From Cerrena zonata (Eukaryota > Basidiomycota > Agaricomycetes > Polyporales > Cerrenaceae), in the NCBI GenBank assembly GCA_038087015.1, contig JASBNA010000001.1:1550001-1614000 (forward strand): a stretch of DNA of 64,000 bases, in the 5' to 3' direction. How positions within the stretch are numbered: the stretch's first letter is position 1; each line of letters opens with the position of its first letter. A model generated the notes under the pieces. That model saw nothing but the letters and a program-made list of their open reading frames with translations. It had not been told where the DNA came from and did no database searches. Both the position numbers and the translations under genes were made by a program. This document shows positions 35,691-48,134 of this stretch, piece after piece.

Positions 35691-37749
35691 CTAAGCACTT
35701 GAAGATCCACCTGCACCGCTAGCGTCGCTTTGGTACAAATTACTATTCTTCACGTCCCTAGGCTGCTCCGGTTCATTTTCAGGTTGATATGCGGGAGGCA
35801 CATCTTCAGGACCAGCGTTTTGAGCGATAAGCATTGCGGCATGAGGTGTCTGTGCGGGAGTAGAAATCTGACTGCCGGTAAATAGGATTTGTGAGGGTGA
35901 TGGTTCGCTCCCAGGGATAGAGGATGCCGTGTAATGCATTGACGGATAGTATGAACTTTGAGTGGGGCTGACAGAAGGTTCGGATTGAGGTGGGAAAAGA
36001 GGATAAGGTTGGACATTATGGTTTGTTTTCTCTTCTTCTTGGATCCCATAGACATATGGTCTGCTGTATCGACGGCGTATAAAGAAGAACCAGATGGCGA
36101 TCCCCGAGAAGACAAGCAAAGCCACGCCTCCAATGGTTCCGCCCACAATGGCACCGACAGGCTTCTTATGAGAACCTGTTTCGACGCGGTTAGCGAACCC
36201 AATCGCGGCCGGTCCATCACGGGGAACGCTGAAGATCCTATAACATCATGCATATCAGTCATGAAACGCGAGAGTTATATAGACCAATGACGCACAAGTA
36301 GAAGACGCTGATAAACCGTGCACCAAATAGGTAAGAATTCAAGTCAGAGGACGTCCAAGCTTCGATCCCGCTAATACATGTCCCATCGCCCATCTTGATG
36401 ACCAGTGTGCTGCTATCCAGGGTGAAGGTTTGAGTTCCGACAGTAATTCCTAGCGTGATCTTCGAATCACATGGGACCTTCCATGTCTGTGCAAGGGATC
36501 CTAGGGTTGACACTGCGGGGAGCTGGACGGAGCCTTCAATTGCATTATCTGTGTGCGCGATAGAAATGTAAGCACATTGCATTAAGATTCTGTCAAACAG
36601 AAATAGAACATACGAATCAGGGTGGCTTGATCCAAGGGAATGTACATCCCCTGATACAGTGGGTCGATGTTTGCGACCATTGACTTCCTGGAGCTGACCT
36701 GATTACTGCCAGTGACAAGCGTCCATCCGTCGAGCGGGACAGTCCAATCTTGAGGATCATCTTGAGGATTCAACGAGTTATTTACTGTGGCCCAAGCGAG
36801 TGAATCGGCAGTGTAGACGGAATGATCTGGTTGCAGCATGTGCACTACCCCCGCAGCACTATCTGAAGAACCGCCATCTGTTGACCCACTGCTGGGAGGT
36901 GATTCCCCCCTAAGGGTAGCTTGGACGATAGGGCTGTTAAGCGCCATACCAAACGTAAAGTTGTCAGCCTGAGGGTTCGCCATGAGCCATTGCCCCATGA
37001 TCGAGTCTTCAAAGTTGCCTGAATACGCTGAATTATTTGATGACCGGGGGGCCAGGTGTCGATTGGTCCCGATTCCAATCAGCCCGTTGAGACCTTGGCC
37101 AATAATGGCAGCGGAATTATCCTGAAACTTAGTGGTTACGTTGTTCGTCACCACGACTGTGGAAAAATGAATGAGAATTGAGGTCTTTATACAACATTAA
37201 AAACATATACATACTGGTCTGATTGGGATACGACCACTGAGAACCATTGGTCATCGTAAGAGAGCAATTTTCTTCACGATATGAGCGGGGGACGTCGAAT
37301 TGAAAATGGCAACGCTGGTAGCATTCGTGAAATTACTGGCGGTCGTCGATGCGCTCTGATTGTACCTGAAGGCGGGTCAGCTTAGTTCGGAACGTTTTGC
37401 AAGGGAAACAAACAAATTAACGCCACTGCAGGCGGAACACTGTGCGCCAGCGACATACGTCAATCCTGACTGGGATGACATCGTGAACTGGAAATGTTGG
37501 GTATCATTGGCCTGACAGGGAGGTAATTGTGAGTCGGCGCTATGAAAATGCCCTGGTTGGACTGACCATTGAAACCGTAGCAACATAACGTCCAACTGAA
37601 TCAAATTTGAGTTGAATGTCCCTCCTCACTGGGATGAAGGGTGCATCGTCTCGTTTCTCCATCTTCGACCACGGCATGGAGATGGCGAATACGCCCTGTC
37701 CCACCAAAAGCAAACATAGAAGAAATAAAAGGGAAACGGATTTGCCCAT
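35691..37749 (-). CDS. Membrane-anchored aspartic-protease-like protein, first catalytic motif absent, frame-broken
   Basis: Start ATG 37749 gives a signal peptide (MGKSVSLLFLLCLLLVGQGV), then RYVATVSM at the start of a pepsin-like fold. Introns of 48-55 nt join this to FQFTMSSQSGLTYVAGAQC, where active enzymes have the Asp-Thr-Gly motif: here Ser-Ser-Gln-Ser, so the first catalytic Asp is missing. Later: ENCSLTMTNGSQWSYPNQT, IIGQGLNGLIGIGTN, KSMVANIDPLYQGMY, then a single membrane helix (VGAIVGGTIGGVALLVFSGI) followed by RRRYSRP and a Pro/Ser-rich cytosolic tail. A one-base deletion at about 37297-37303 breaks the frame between VAIF and FDVPRSYREENCS. The second catalytic region is not recognisable. 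Likely a surface binding protein, not a protease. An upstream in-frame ATG (37809) would spoil the signal peptide. Confidence 0.75.
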
Positions 37750-38713
37750 GGTAGGTGTCCTCAGGAAAGAAAAGGGAACAGGGAAAGGGACACATTGGGC
37801 GAGTCGCATTGCTCTGATAAACGGTCTCGGATTGTATGTTAGACGCGGTTTGATGGGCCTATGAGCTCGAAATGCAGCGCCTGAGGCGCATGTGTCCTAG
37901 CTCCTTGAGGAGAAGGTTAGCGGTCGCATCGGGCGGAGTTGAATATAGATCTGTGTATTCTTTGGGAAAAATAGTTCGTGCTGTTAGCAGTGCCCTGAAA
38001 CTGACATAATCAATTTAACTATTGGGCGCGCAGCGCTATTTGAAGCAGACTGGAAGTAGTAATGACCGCGTTTGAGCATCAACCGGAACAGAGATGGAGG
38101 TCGACCCTGTAAGACCCTGAAGAAGAGCGAACAGCTGGACGCATGTTGTCTGCATGTCTTGGGAAAGGGTACACTATATGTGTAAAGATCCTTGGCTCGG
38201 AGTTGTAGACTCAACCATCGAAATCATGAGATCCGGCTGCGTCGGAACGTATCAAACTCAAGTCTCAGAATCACTACTGCTCTTGTTAGTCCAGTGGCTG
38301 AAAATGCAGTTGACAGTAATAGAGCTTACCACATGCATGCAGAGCCACATCGGTGATTTCGAAAATGACATATTAGTTTTGTGCGCGGTGCATAGTCCAT
38401 TCCAGTCATAGAATGAGGTAAGATTGTGAGTAGGTCGCTAGTAAGCAATACTTAATGTCCGAGTTCCAGCCAAGACATTCAGGGCACTTCGTGTTCTTGT
38501 CATTGTGCACACGGCGGTTTTCCAGAATATGGTTTGTTCGAGACCAGTGTTATTGTAGAGAACAGAATGCACTGGGAACAAATATTGGGCCGACCAACAA
38601 AAGCGAACTGAGTGGTTGAAAGACAACAACGAACAACAAGCTGAGTTTGACGCTCTCAAAGCAACGATCTAGATATAGGCGCTTATCTAAACGACTTTTC
38701 ACAATACTCCTCG
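37750..38713. other. Divergent intergenic region
   Basis: 964 bp between divergent starts; no supported gene. Confidence 0.5.
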
Positions 38714-39599
38714 ATGGCATCCACTTCAGCAGACACACCAGGACCATCCCCACGAGCCCCATTAGAGGTGCACTACTGCCAAGGTACGCTGAGATAGGTT
38801 AATCAGTAATATAGAATGGCTGTAATCATACGTTAGCTCGCTCAATGTTTAGTTTGCACCTTCCCATTGGAATATTGCGAGTTTGGATCCAGCTTCACGA
38901 AATGCAAGGAATCTTTGCTGAAAGAAGATCCTGATGTTTACAATAAGTTCTATTCCGAAGGTTAGTATATATCCATTCCGGCGATCGTTATCTTCGACTT
39001 AGTTTACAGAGGCCCTGCAGGCCAAGCTTGGTACGCTGAGTCTTGAGGCGCAAACAAAGCTTGAGAAAGATACTGCCGCAAAGGAGGCCAAGGCTGAGAA
39101 GAAGGCAGATGCCGCTCTCAAAAAGAAGATGGTGCGTCCTCCCATACCGCTCGTCCCTGCATAGTGATCGAACATTTCTCACAGGCATCACAAGTACGTT
39201 TCACATATCTCTATAAGCCTTTGAGATTCTTAGTTGCCATTTGTTAGGTCACTATCAAACGAATAGCACGTAACAAGAACAAATATGTTACAGCAGTTCA
39301 CGGCCTAGAGGCATTCGGTAAAATGACACCTCTCATTCTGAACATTCATTTATTTATCGACCCTTTCCAAATTGACAGGCGTGGATTTGAAGAAAGCTGC
39401 CAAGCAGTTCGCCCAGAAGTTTGCTACTGGTGCTTCGGTGACCAAGAACAATCAAGGATTCGACGAGATTGTCGTCCAAGGAGATGTTAGTGGAGACATT
39501 GTGGAAATGATCGAGGATGGCGTAGGTCTCCTCAAAGGTGTTCCGAAAGACAATGTCGTCGAGGTTGAGGAGAAAAAGAAGAAGAGTGGAGAAAATTAA
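38714..39599 (+). CDS. TMA22: Translation machinery-associated protein 22 (DENR homologue)
   Basis: Works with Tma20/MCT-1 to recycle 40S subunits and support re-initiation. Six exons: 38714-38783, 38853-38960, 39010-39131, 39185-39193, 39248-39317, 39379-39599. They sum to 600 nt, giving 199 aa, the normal length. The N-terminal zinc-binding part has YCQVCTFPLEYCEF and a later Cys (FTKCKE). The SUI1 domain starts at QVTIKRIARNKNK and includes VHGLEAFGVDLKKAAK and the basic FATGASVTK loop. Exon 4 is only 9 nt (Ala-Ser-Gln). Tail Lys/Glu-rich. Confidence 0.95.
39185..39193 (+). other. TMA22: 9-nt microexon of TMA22
   Basis: GCATCACAA between CACAG and GTACGT, flanked by introns of 53 and 54 nt. 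It encodes Ala-Ser-Gln, which precedes the SUI1 core in homologues, so it is very likely included. Phase 0 on both sides, so skipping would stay in frame. Confidence 0.8.
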
Positions 39600-40187
39600 G
39601 CGGAAGTAACGAACGGACTATACTAAGTGGGTCAAATTCATTATGAATATGATACTGTGATATCTACTAAGTGTTGAGCAGCTCAGATGATGTACAATAT
39701 GTTCCACGAACGCGCCTGACTCTCTCAACTTGTTTACATTTCCCAACGTCTCTCTTGCTGTATACTTGTCATCACGCGCGCATCAAGATGAGCGAGCCGT
39801 GCAGACATCTCTCTCGCTTTGTCTTGATCCTCTCAAAGTGGTGGCATGAATTGATATGTGTTCCGGTCATTCAACTCTCCGTTGCAGGGACTGGTTTGAA
39901 ACTTCGTCAAGTCACCGAGCAATCATCGAAGCCTATCGCGCTCGTCCCGATGCCGTAAATTGTAAGCACTCATTGCCGAAGCAGACTTCTCCCAACTTAT
40001 CGGGATTTCACTTTCTTATCTTTCCAGTAGATGCATACTTTCGGTCGTAAATGTCTAAATCAGGTAATAGCTTCTCCTAATCATGTTCGTCGGGTTCAAG
40101 ATCAAACACATAGCATATCAAATTCACGAAGCACGTCGTACAACAACATATTGCAATCACCCAAATTGTACGCGATTGTCAACCGAT
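39600..40187. other. Convergent intergenic region
   Basis: 588 bp between converging genes. A 95-codon frame (39671-39958) lacks recognisable motifs. Confidence 0.45.
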
Positions 40188-40647
40188 TCAAAGGTCGATG
40201 TTGATCGGGACGCAACCAATGGAGATAAGACTACCCTGCAGAGAGTTTAGTGCCGATACAGCAAGGTAATTTAAAGAAATACTTACATGGCTATTATCCT
40301 CGCAGCAAACTGGGTTGGCACTGCAGCTGTTACCACCGGTGCCGATGACAGAGATTGGACTGCAAGTGATACCGAGCAAAACGTTGAGGTCTTGGACGAC
40401 GACACCGATGGCATCGAGCAATGCAGAACCAGTTTTGGATCCAGCCTGAGTGAGATTCCTTCTCAGTTCCTGTTTATCTAACGATTAATAGATAAGTTAT
40501 ACTTACCGTCGCAGTGCTCTGACAACACTGGATGGGACCAGTGTCGCAAGAGCTTGGGGCATCATTACGAGCCTCAAGATGGGCTGGAGTGGCGACCGCA
40601 AGAAGAGCGAAGGGAAGAATAGCGAAAGTGGCGACGCGAGAGAACAT
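40188..40647 (-). CDS. Class I hydrophobin (copy 1)
   Basis: Small secreted protein that self-assembles into amphipathic films on aerial hyphae and fruit bodies. Three exons, 115 aa. Signal peptide MFSRVATFAILPFALLAVAT; mature part has the eight-Cys pattern: Cys, then CC in GPIQCCQS, Cys in GITCSPI, Cys in GNSC, CC in PVCCEDN, and the last Cys in ISIGC after the final intron. The spacing between the first CC and the third group (about 35 residues) marks class I. Introns follow TAT and the Asn-Ser-His codons. A TATAAAAG box lies 78 nt before the ATG. Close relative of the copy at 42654-43108. Confidence 0.95.
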
Positions 40648-40717
40648 GTTGTAAGTGTACTGGTTTGCTCTACTGAAGGGGGTTCAGTTGATGGATGCCA
40701 ACGAGACAAACTTGAGG

Positions 40718-40725
40718 CTTTTATA
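40718..40725 (-). promoter_or_regulatory. TATA box of hydrophobin copy 1
   Basis: TATAAAAG on the minus strand, 78 nt upstream of the ATG. The same octamer lies at nearly the same distance before copy 2, as expected for strongly expressed structural genes. Confidence 0.7.
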
Positions 40726-42653
40726 CCTCTCACATGTGAGTTCTTCATCGTTGTTAATAATTATTTAAAAAACTAAATAAGATGTCGGTATCAGTAGACG
40801 TTATTCCAAAAAGTTCAACTCCGCCAGCATGTATCATTTGGAACCACCCAGACTGACTTCACGAAGAGCTCCACAGAACTCATCTCTGTGTGTTCTAGGA
40901 AATTTTACGGTTCTTTCGCACCGCGATTTGGCTTTGACATGGGTATAACTCCGAATGGAACTCGTACAGGGTGCCTTAGAACCACACGAAATACGGTAAG
41001 TAGCCCATTAAACTGAAAAAAACTTACCCTCCCGTCAGTCACGAGTAGCAAGAGCATCTGATGTAGACTCGCAGCTGCAGTTGGCACAATAAAAATTCTG
41101 AGGTGAACGTGTGGGTGTGGGTCGGCTATGAGGACATATTGAAAATCGGTATAAGTGAATAAAATATTGGTCCACTGACTGGCTTCTCTATTACAGATAT
41201 GGCGAGTTCTTCTTTCCGCGTCGCACCAGTATCTGCGGAAATTACCTGCCTCTGCATTGTCCACCAGAATATCTCATATGACCTATCTAGTTCGTTACCC
41301 ATGAATGACGTACGAAACCATAAACACGCTGAACAGAACCACGGTGGAATATGCCCATCGATTGTATTGACGTCTTCCCATTAAAAGTGTGTATTTCAAA
41401 TGCACAACTCACTTGAGTTGAATATCCGCAGCCTCGTTGCCTCCTTCGTATATGGAGCGGACAGCATGTTCTCAGCCCTTCGTGAGACCATATTCTCCGG
41501 AGTTCTACAGGACTAACAATGCGGTGCGTGCTTCGTTCTTCAGGAGAGGATGCTGAATGCTGAATAGAACACCTGAGCAGAACTGGTACCCAAATATACC
41601 GCAAATGCTCTTTGGTCACCGATTTAGCGTTGTGTTTATAGGAAGAATCACCGCTCTGGATCCGCATGCTAGTTCCGTGACACGCCCAAGTTAAGTATGA
41701 AACCCCCAGACTTTGGGAAAGCGACATCGGTAGAATACGGAGAACCTTGCTTCGACCACACTCCGTGACATCGCCCACTGATCATGACCTAACGTGCACG
41801 AAACACGGATCCAGCCGTACCTTGTTTCCTCACATCTTTGTTGGATGATCATCCTAAAATAACATCTTCCATTACGCATTGCCAATTGACATCTTGAATT
41901 ACCTATGATTTCCTTCGACGTGCAAGATCGTCCGCCTATGTGTGAAACACGCCTGATGTTGTCCGCTGCTTTTAATCGGTACACTTGCTTTAATTGATAC
42001 CACATTTTATCGGGGTGTCTGTATACACCATATGATGATTTTTTTAAGCCTCCGTCTCATGTTTCTAGACTCATAATAAGTTACCTGATATCCTCCTATC
42101 TGATTAAACACCGAATGTCAACGGCACTTGAACAACCGGATGGGTAATATAAGGTTTAGAGGGACCAGTTTGTATAGACAAGACATTCTTAATGTCTTGA
42201 CTTAGGGTCCAGGGTATCAGATCATCTGGATCATGCTGTACTGCTGCATGATAAATCATCAGCTTCTCCCACTGTCAACAGGGTTGTCAGACGTCAGATA
42301 TAATTGAGGGATTGCTGCGTGGTGGGTGTCAAAAAAGCTAATCTCTCCACATATTTTCGCGTGTCAGCAGCAATCATCGACCAATATATGCAATGCCATT
42401 ACGTCACCGTCTACCATGTAGTGAGTGTTAGTATTCATGGTGAAGTTTCCATATTTGGAATATTTAGGATAAATAAGGCAATAGCTTCATCTTGAAGACC
42501 CGTTGAACTTGAACGTAAATTCTTCGAACTCACACCTCCACACGTGGAGACTTGTACTTCAAGCTTCATGCACATCAACATTAGATCATTCATCTGTCCA
42601 TAGTATTTATCCTCTGTGACACAAATCACTAGACCCAATGATTCACAATACAT
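40726..42653. other. Gene-poor spacer between the hydrophobins
   Basis: About 1.9 kb. Only short shadow-like frames (for example 40905-41264 and 41287-41778, minus). None has recognisable motifs or plausible joins. It may hold the regulatory DNA of copy 1. Confidence 0.5.
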
Positions 42654-43108
42654 TTAGAGGGCAAGGTCAACAGGGACACATCCAATAGAGACGAGTCCAC
42701 CCTAAAAATGCGAGAATGATATATCAGCAAGTCGCTATGATAATAGGAAATCCTTATACTCACGAAGGCGTTGTTCTCGCAGCAAACTGGATTAGCATTG
42801 CAGCTGTCGCCACCAACACCAATGACAGAGATGGGGCTACAGGTTACGCCAAGCAATGCGTTGACGTCTTGGACGACGACGCCGATGGAAGCGAGGAGGG
42901 CAGATCCAGCAGTAGAGCTGGCCTGTCATGTTCATACACAATACATTAGGCCACTGAGGATGTCTGTCTTCAACTTGATACTCACCGTCTCAGTGCTCTG
43001 GCAACATTGGAGAGGTCCAGTGGTGCAAGAACTGGCTGGCTGAGAGTCAGTGGCGACCGCAAAGAGAGGGAGGGCGAGGGTGGTAAAAATGGCGAAGCGA
43101 GAGAACAT
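42654..43108 (-). CDS. Class I hydrophobin (copy 2)
   Basis: Tandem paralogue with the same two-intron plan and same strand as copy 1. Start ATG 43108, signal peptide MFSRFAIFTTLALPLFAVAT, then the eight-Cys pattern with GPLQCCQS, GVTCSPISVIG, GDSC, PVCCENN and VSIGC; stop TAA at 42654-42656. Differences from copy 1 lie mostly in the mature N-terminus and in scattered substitutions between Cys. The two probably arose by local duplication. Confidence 0.95.
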
Positions 43109-43184
43109 CTTGATTGGCTTAGGTTTGGATATCTGTTCAACTACTTGGAAAGCAGATGAGGGGTTGAAGGCTGCCGAGTAGTGC

Positions 43185-43192
43185 CTTTTATA
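43185..43192 (-). promoter_or_regulatory. TATA box of hydrophobin copy 2
   Basis: TATAAAAG on the minus strand, 84 nt upstream of the ATG at 43108, matching the element of copy 1. Confidence 0.7.
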
Positions 43193-44929
43193 CCTTTTCA
43201 TCTTAAGAACGACCAGAATCTTTTACCGTATCTGTCTACTTTCCAAAACCAACGTCGGCATCTGTTGAAAATGCTCTTCTTGGAGAAGACCCATGTGTTA
43301 CGCAGAATACACAATTCAGCGCACGTAACGCGGCTTCTAGAAAAGTGGTGCCATGGCAGAACGACAACACACCTAAGTGCCATTGGCAGGCTAGCTCCAC
43401 CGTACAAAGCATGTCGTGAATGCCAGTCCAAGATCAGTGCCAATGTGCGAAGGCGACTAGCATGCAATATCACTTTTTCTGATAGAAAGACTCCGAGCAC
43501 CTGGCAATTTACATTGAGAACCACATCATCGAAGGTCGCAAAAAATAAAGAAGTGATTCGTTGACATTTCAAGTATACTAGATGTTGTAGTTTGGGTTCA
43601 CAAAGATCGGCAATCACTACGGCCCGACGAATGGCCTAAGGTCTTCGTAGAGTCAGAAGTTTATTGAACGTTCCTTTTCGGACAATCGCCACTATTCTCA
43701 ATTTATGAGAATTCTGTGATTGACCTTATCATCGTATTAAAAACTTTCGGCTGAAACTGCTCCTAGCATCTACAAACTGAATGGATAAAAACTTCGAGGT
43801 CCCCGTCGCTGGATCCGACACTGACAGGCAACTTCAATTATTCGCTGGCAGAGATGTTCTTCCTTTCTTTGAATGAAGCGGCTATCGCTATATTTTGTAT
43901 AACAGGAATTCCACGCTCATCTACTTGACGGGGAATCCAACAAGGTACATCTCCCATACGTTGACTGCTATTTGAAATGAGGATGTCCTTCGAGCTGCCT
44001 CGAGGTGCCCATATGAATGATGGCGCTGCTGGTTGAAGTGGAGATCAGTCCTCATATGGGAGAAAGTTCCGAGGGAAAACATAGACCATGGCACGAGATA
44101 CAAGGTGTGTTGGCCCCACAATATGTTACAATAAAATGCGGTCTATTGATCACCATAGGTGTTCTTGTAATCCGAGGAACGACCCCAAAAGCCAGCTTGG
44201 TTCTGCTCCGGCTCCTCGTCGAAACGTATAAGAGAGAACATCCTCTACTTTGGGACTGAGTACGGTAATGTTCAATCAATAGGTGGCCACTCAATTGTAA
44301 ACCCAGTCTTATTGACGAACTTGGGCTCATTTCAAACCACCGGATAAGCATAATTCGTTGTCTACGGATCATGAACCCATCGAGCACCTGTTGTGCCCTC
44401 AACGTTTCTTGCGGCCCATGGCATCGTATCTTAATGAATTCACCAGTGTTGACGTCAGAGAGTCTGGGTTCACCATAGTGACATGACCGATATCAAGCTT
44501 CTACTCTTTACCCTTGGCTGTGGTATGAAATTTCCTCGAGTTCATGTCATAACTGTATCCTCTATGTTCTATCCTGACAAGATCCTGATCTCATATCCGT
44601 CATCTAAAGAGAGAACAGTATGACTGGAAACGCAATATATCATGCAAACTATTTTTAACACTAACGGTACCGACGTCAAAGTAATCCGAATCGGTTTGAG
44701 TAGGCGTGGAGTCTGTCTGTTGAAATTTGATCGGTCGTCTCGTCGTCCATGGCTCCCGCGTATCTTTCCCTATCCCTTCTATACTTCTATCTCAACCCAA
44801 ACTCACACTGGGTGGAGTTGTTAGGATTTGGTGCGGTCACCGTCGAGAGGAAATGAACGGGAAAACATTGGGTAGAGGTTCTTTCATTATAATCTATTTT
44901 TGTTTATGACACCCGGATCCAATATGGGA
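43193..44929. other. Gene-poor region
   Basis: About 1.7 kb with only short, unrecognisable frames on both strands. No RNA or clear repeat. Probably upstream DNA of hydrophobin copy 2 and 3' flank of the sulfatase. Confidence 0.5.
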
Positions 44930-47180
<2,251 letters not shown>

Positions 47181-48134
47181 ACTTGCTATGTGAGGGGGAA
47201 TAAGAGATCTTGAGCGTTTTATAGGTGCATTTTGGGGAATATGCAAGTGTTATGAATGAGAGTATCGCGATGTAAAGCCCAAATGACGACATCAAACGAC
47301 ATTCTTCACAACCATGGATAGTGGTATCCACATTCACCTACATGGTATCACGCTTTGCACAAACCTTAGGGCAGGATACGAGTCAATTACTGCATGCGAT
47401 CCTGACGATCTGCTAGTGGAAACTTGAACGAGAGCTTGGAATTCGAAACGTGCTAAGTATGTAGTTCGAGACGAAGATGAAGTCTCGCTTTCTACGTGGC
47501 CCGATCACATTGATCTGGCATCAAAAGCTTGATCATCGGCCTCCGTGAAGGCTGCTGCCCTTCAAATTTCAAACGTTCGCGTTAACGTTCACTAGCCAAT
47601 TCTTCGTTGTGGACTTGTGCCTCACATACCACTTTGTCAGCGCCCTGCGCTTTCTCTAGAGCATCCTAGTTTGTTATCGCCTTATCTCAAACTCCCGGGC
47701 CACACTGGTTACTATCTCCCAAACGCTTATTTTTAACCGACACACCGCATATTGTAGTATTTCCTGGTATCCGACATTGGGAATTGGCGAAGCCAAATGG
47801 ACACGAGACCTTCATCTCCATTCCATGCCAACAAAACCTCCATGTGGTTTACATAACACGAGTATTAGGCATATATGGAATTAGATGGAATTATGCCATT
47901 AGTGAACGCCTATCTGCCTATCGCGCTCTGATACGGACCGGAAGTGTATTCATTCTATCTTCCCAGACAGGACACGGGGAGTATACTCCATAGTCCATAT
48001 TCGAAGATATGCCTACCTATCTGGACGCTACTCGATACAGGCACCCCCAGCTGTACAGCCTTGGTATTTCTTGAGTGTGCCCTCTTGAAATCTCGTCCAG
48101 TACACCCACCTTCAATACCGGATAGGAGCTCGAT
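47181..48134. other. Divergent intergenic region
   Basis: 954 bp between divergent starts; no supported gene. Confidence 0.5.

Noticed and set aside
40905..41264. 119-codon minus-strand frame in the hydrophobin spacer
   Set aside because: No recognisable domain, no upstream promoter features or plausible exons nearby.
41287..41778. 163-codon minus-strand frame
   Set aside because: Composition unlike the real genes here and no homology I recognise.
40648..44929. Possible decayed transposon around the hydrophobins
   Set aside because: I saw no terminal repeats, target-site duplications or transposase/reverse-transcriptase motifs by eye.
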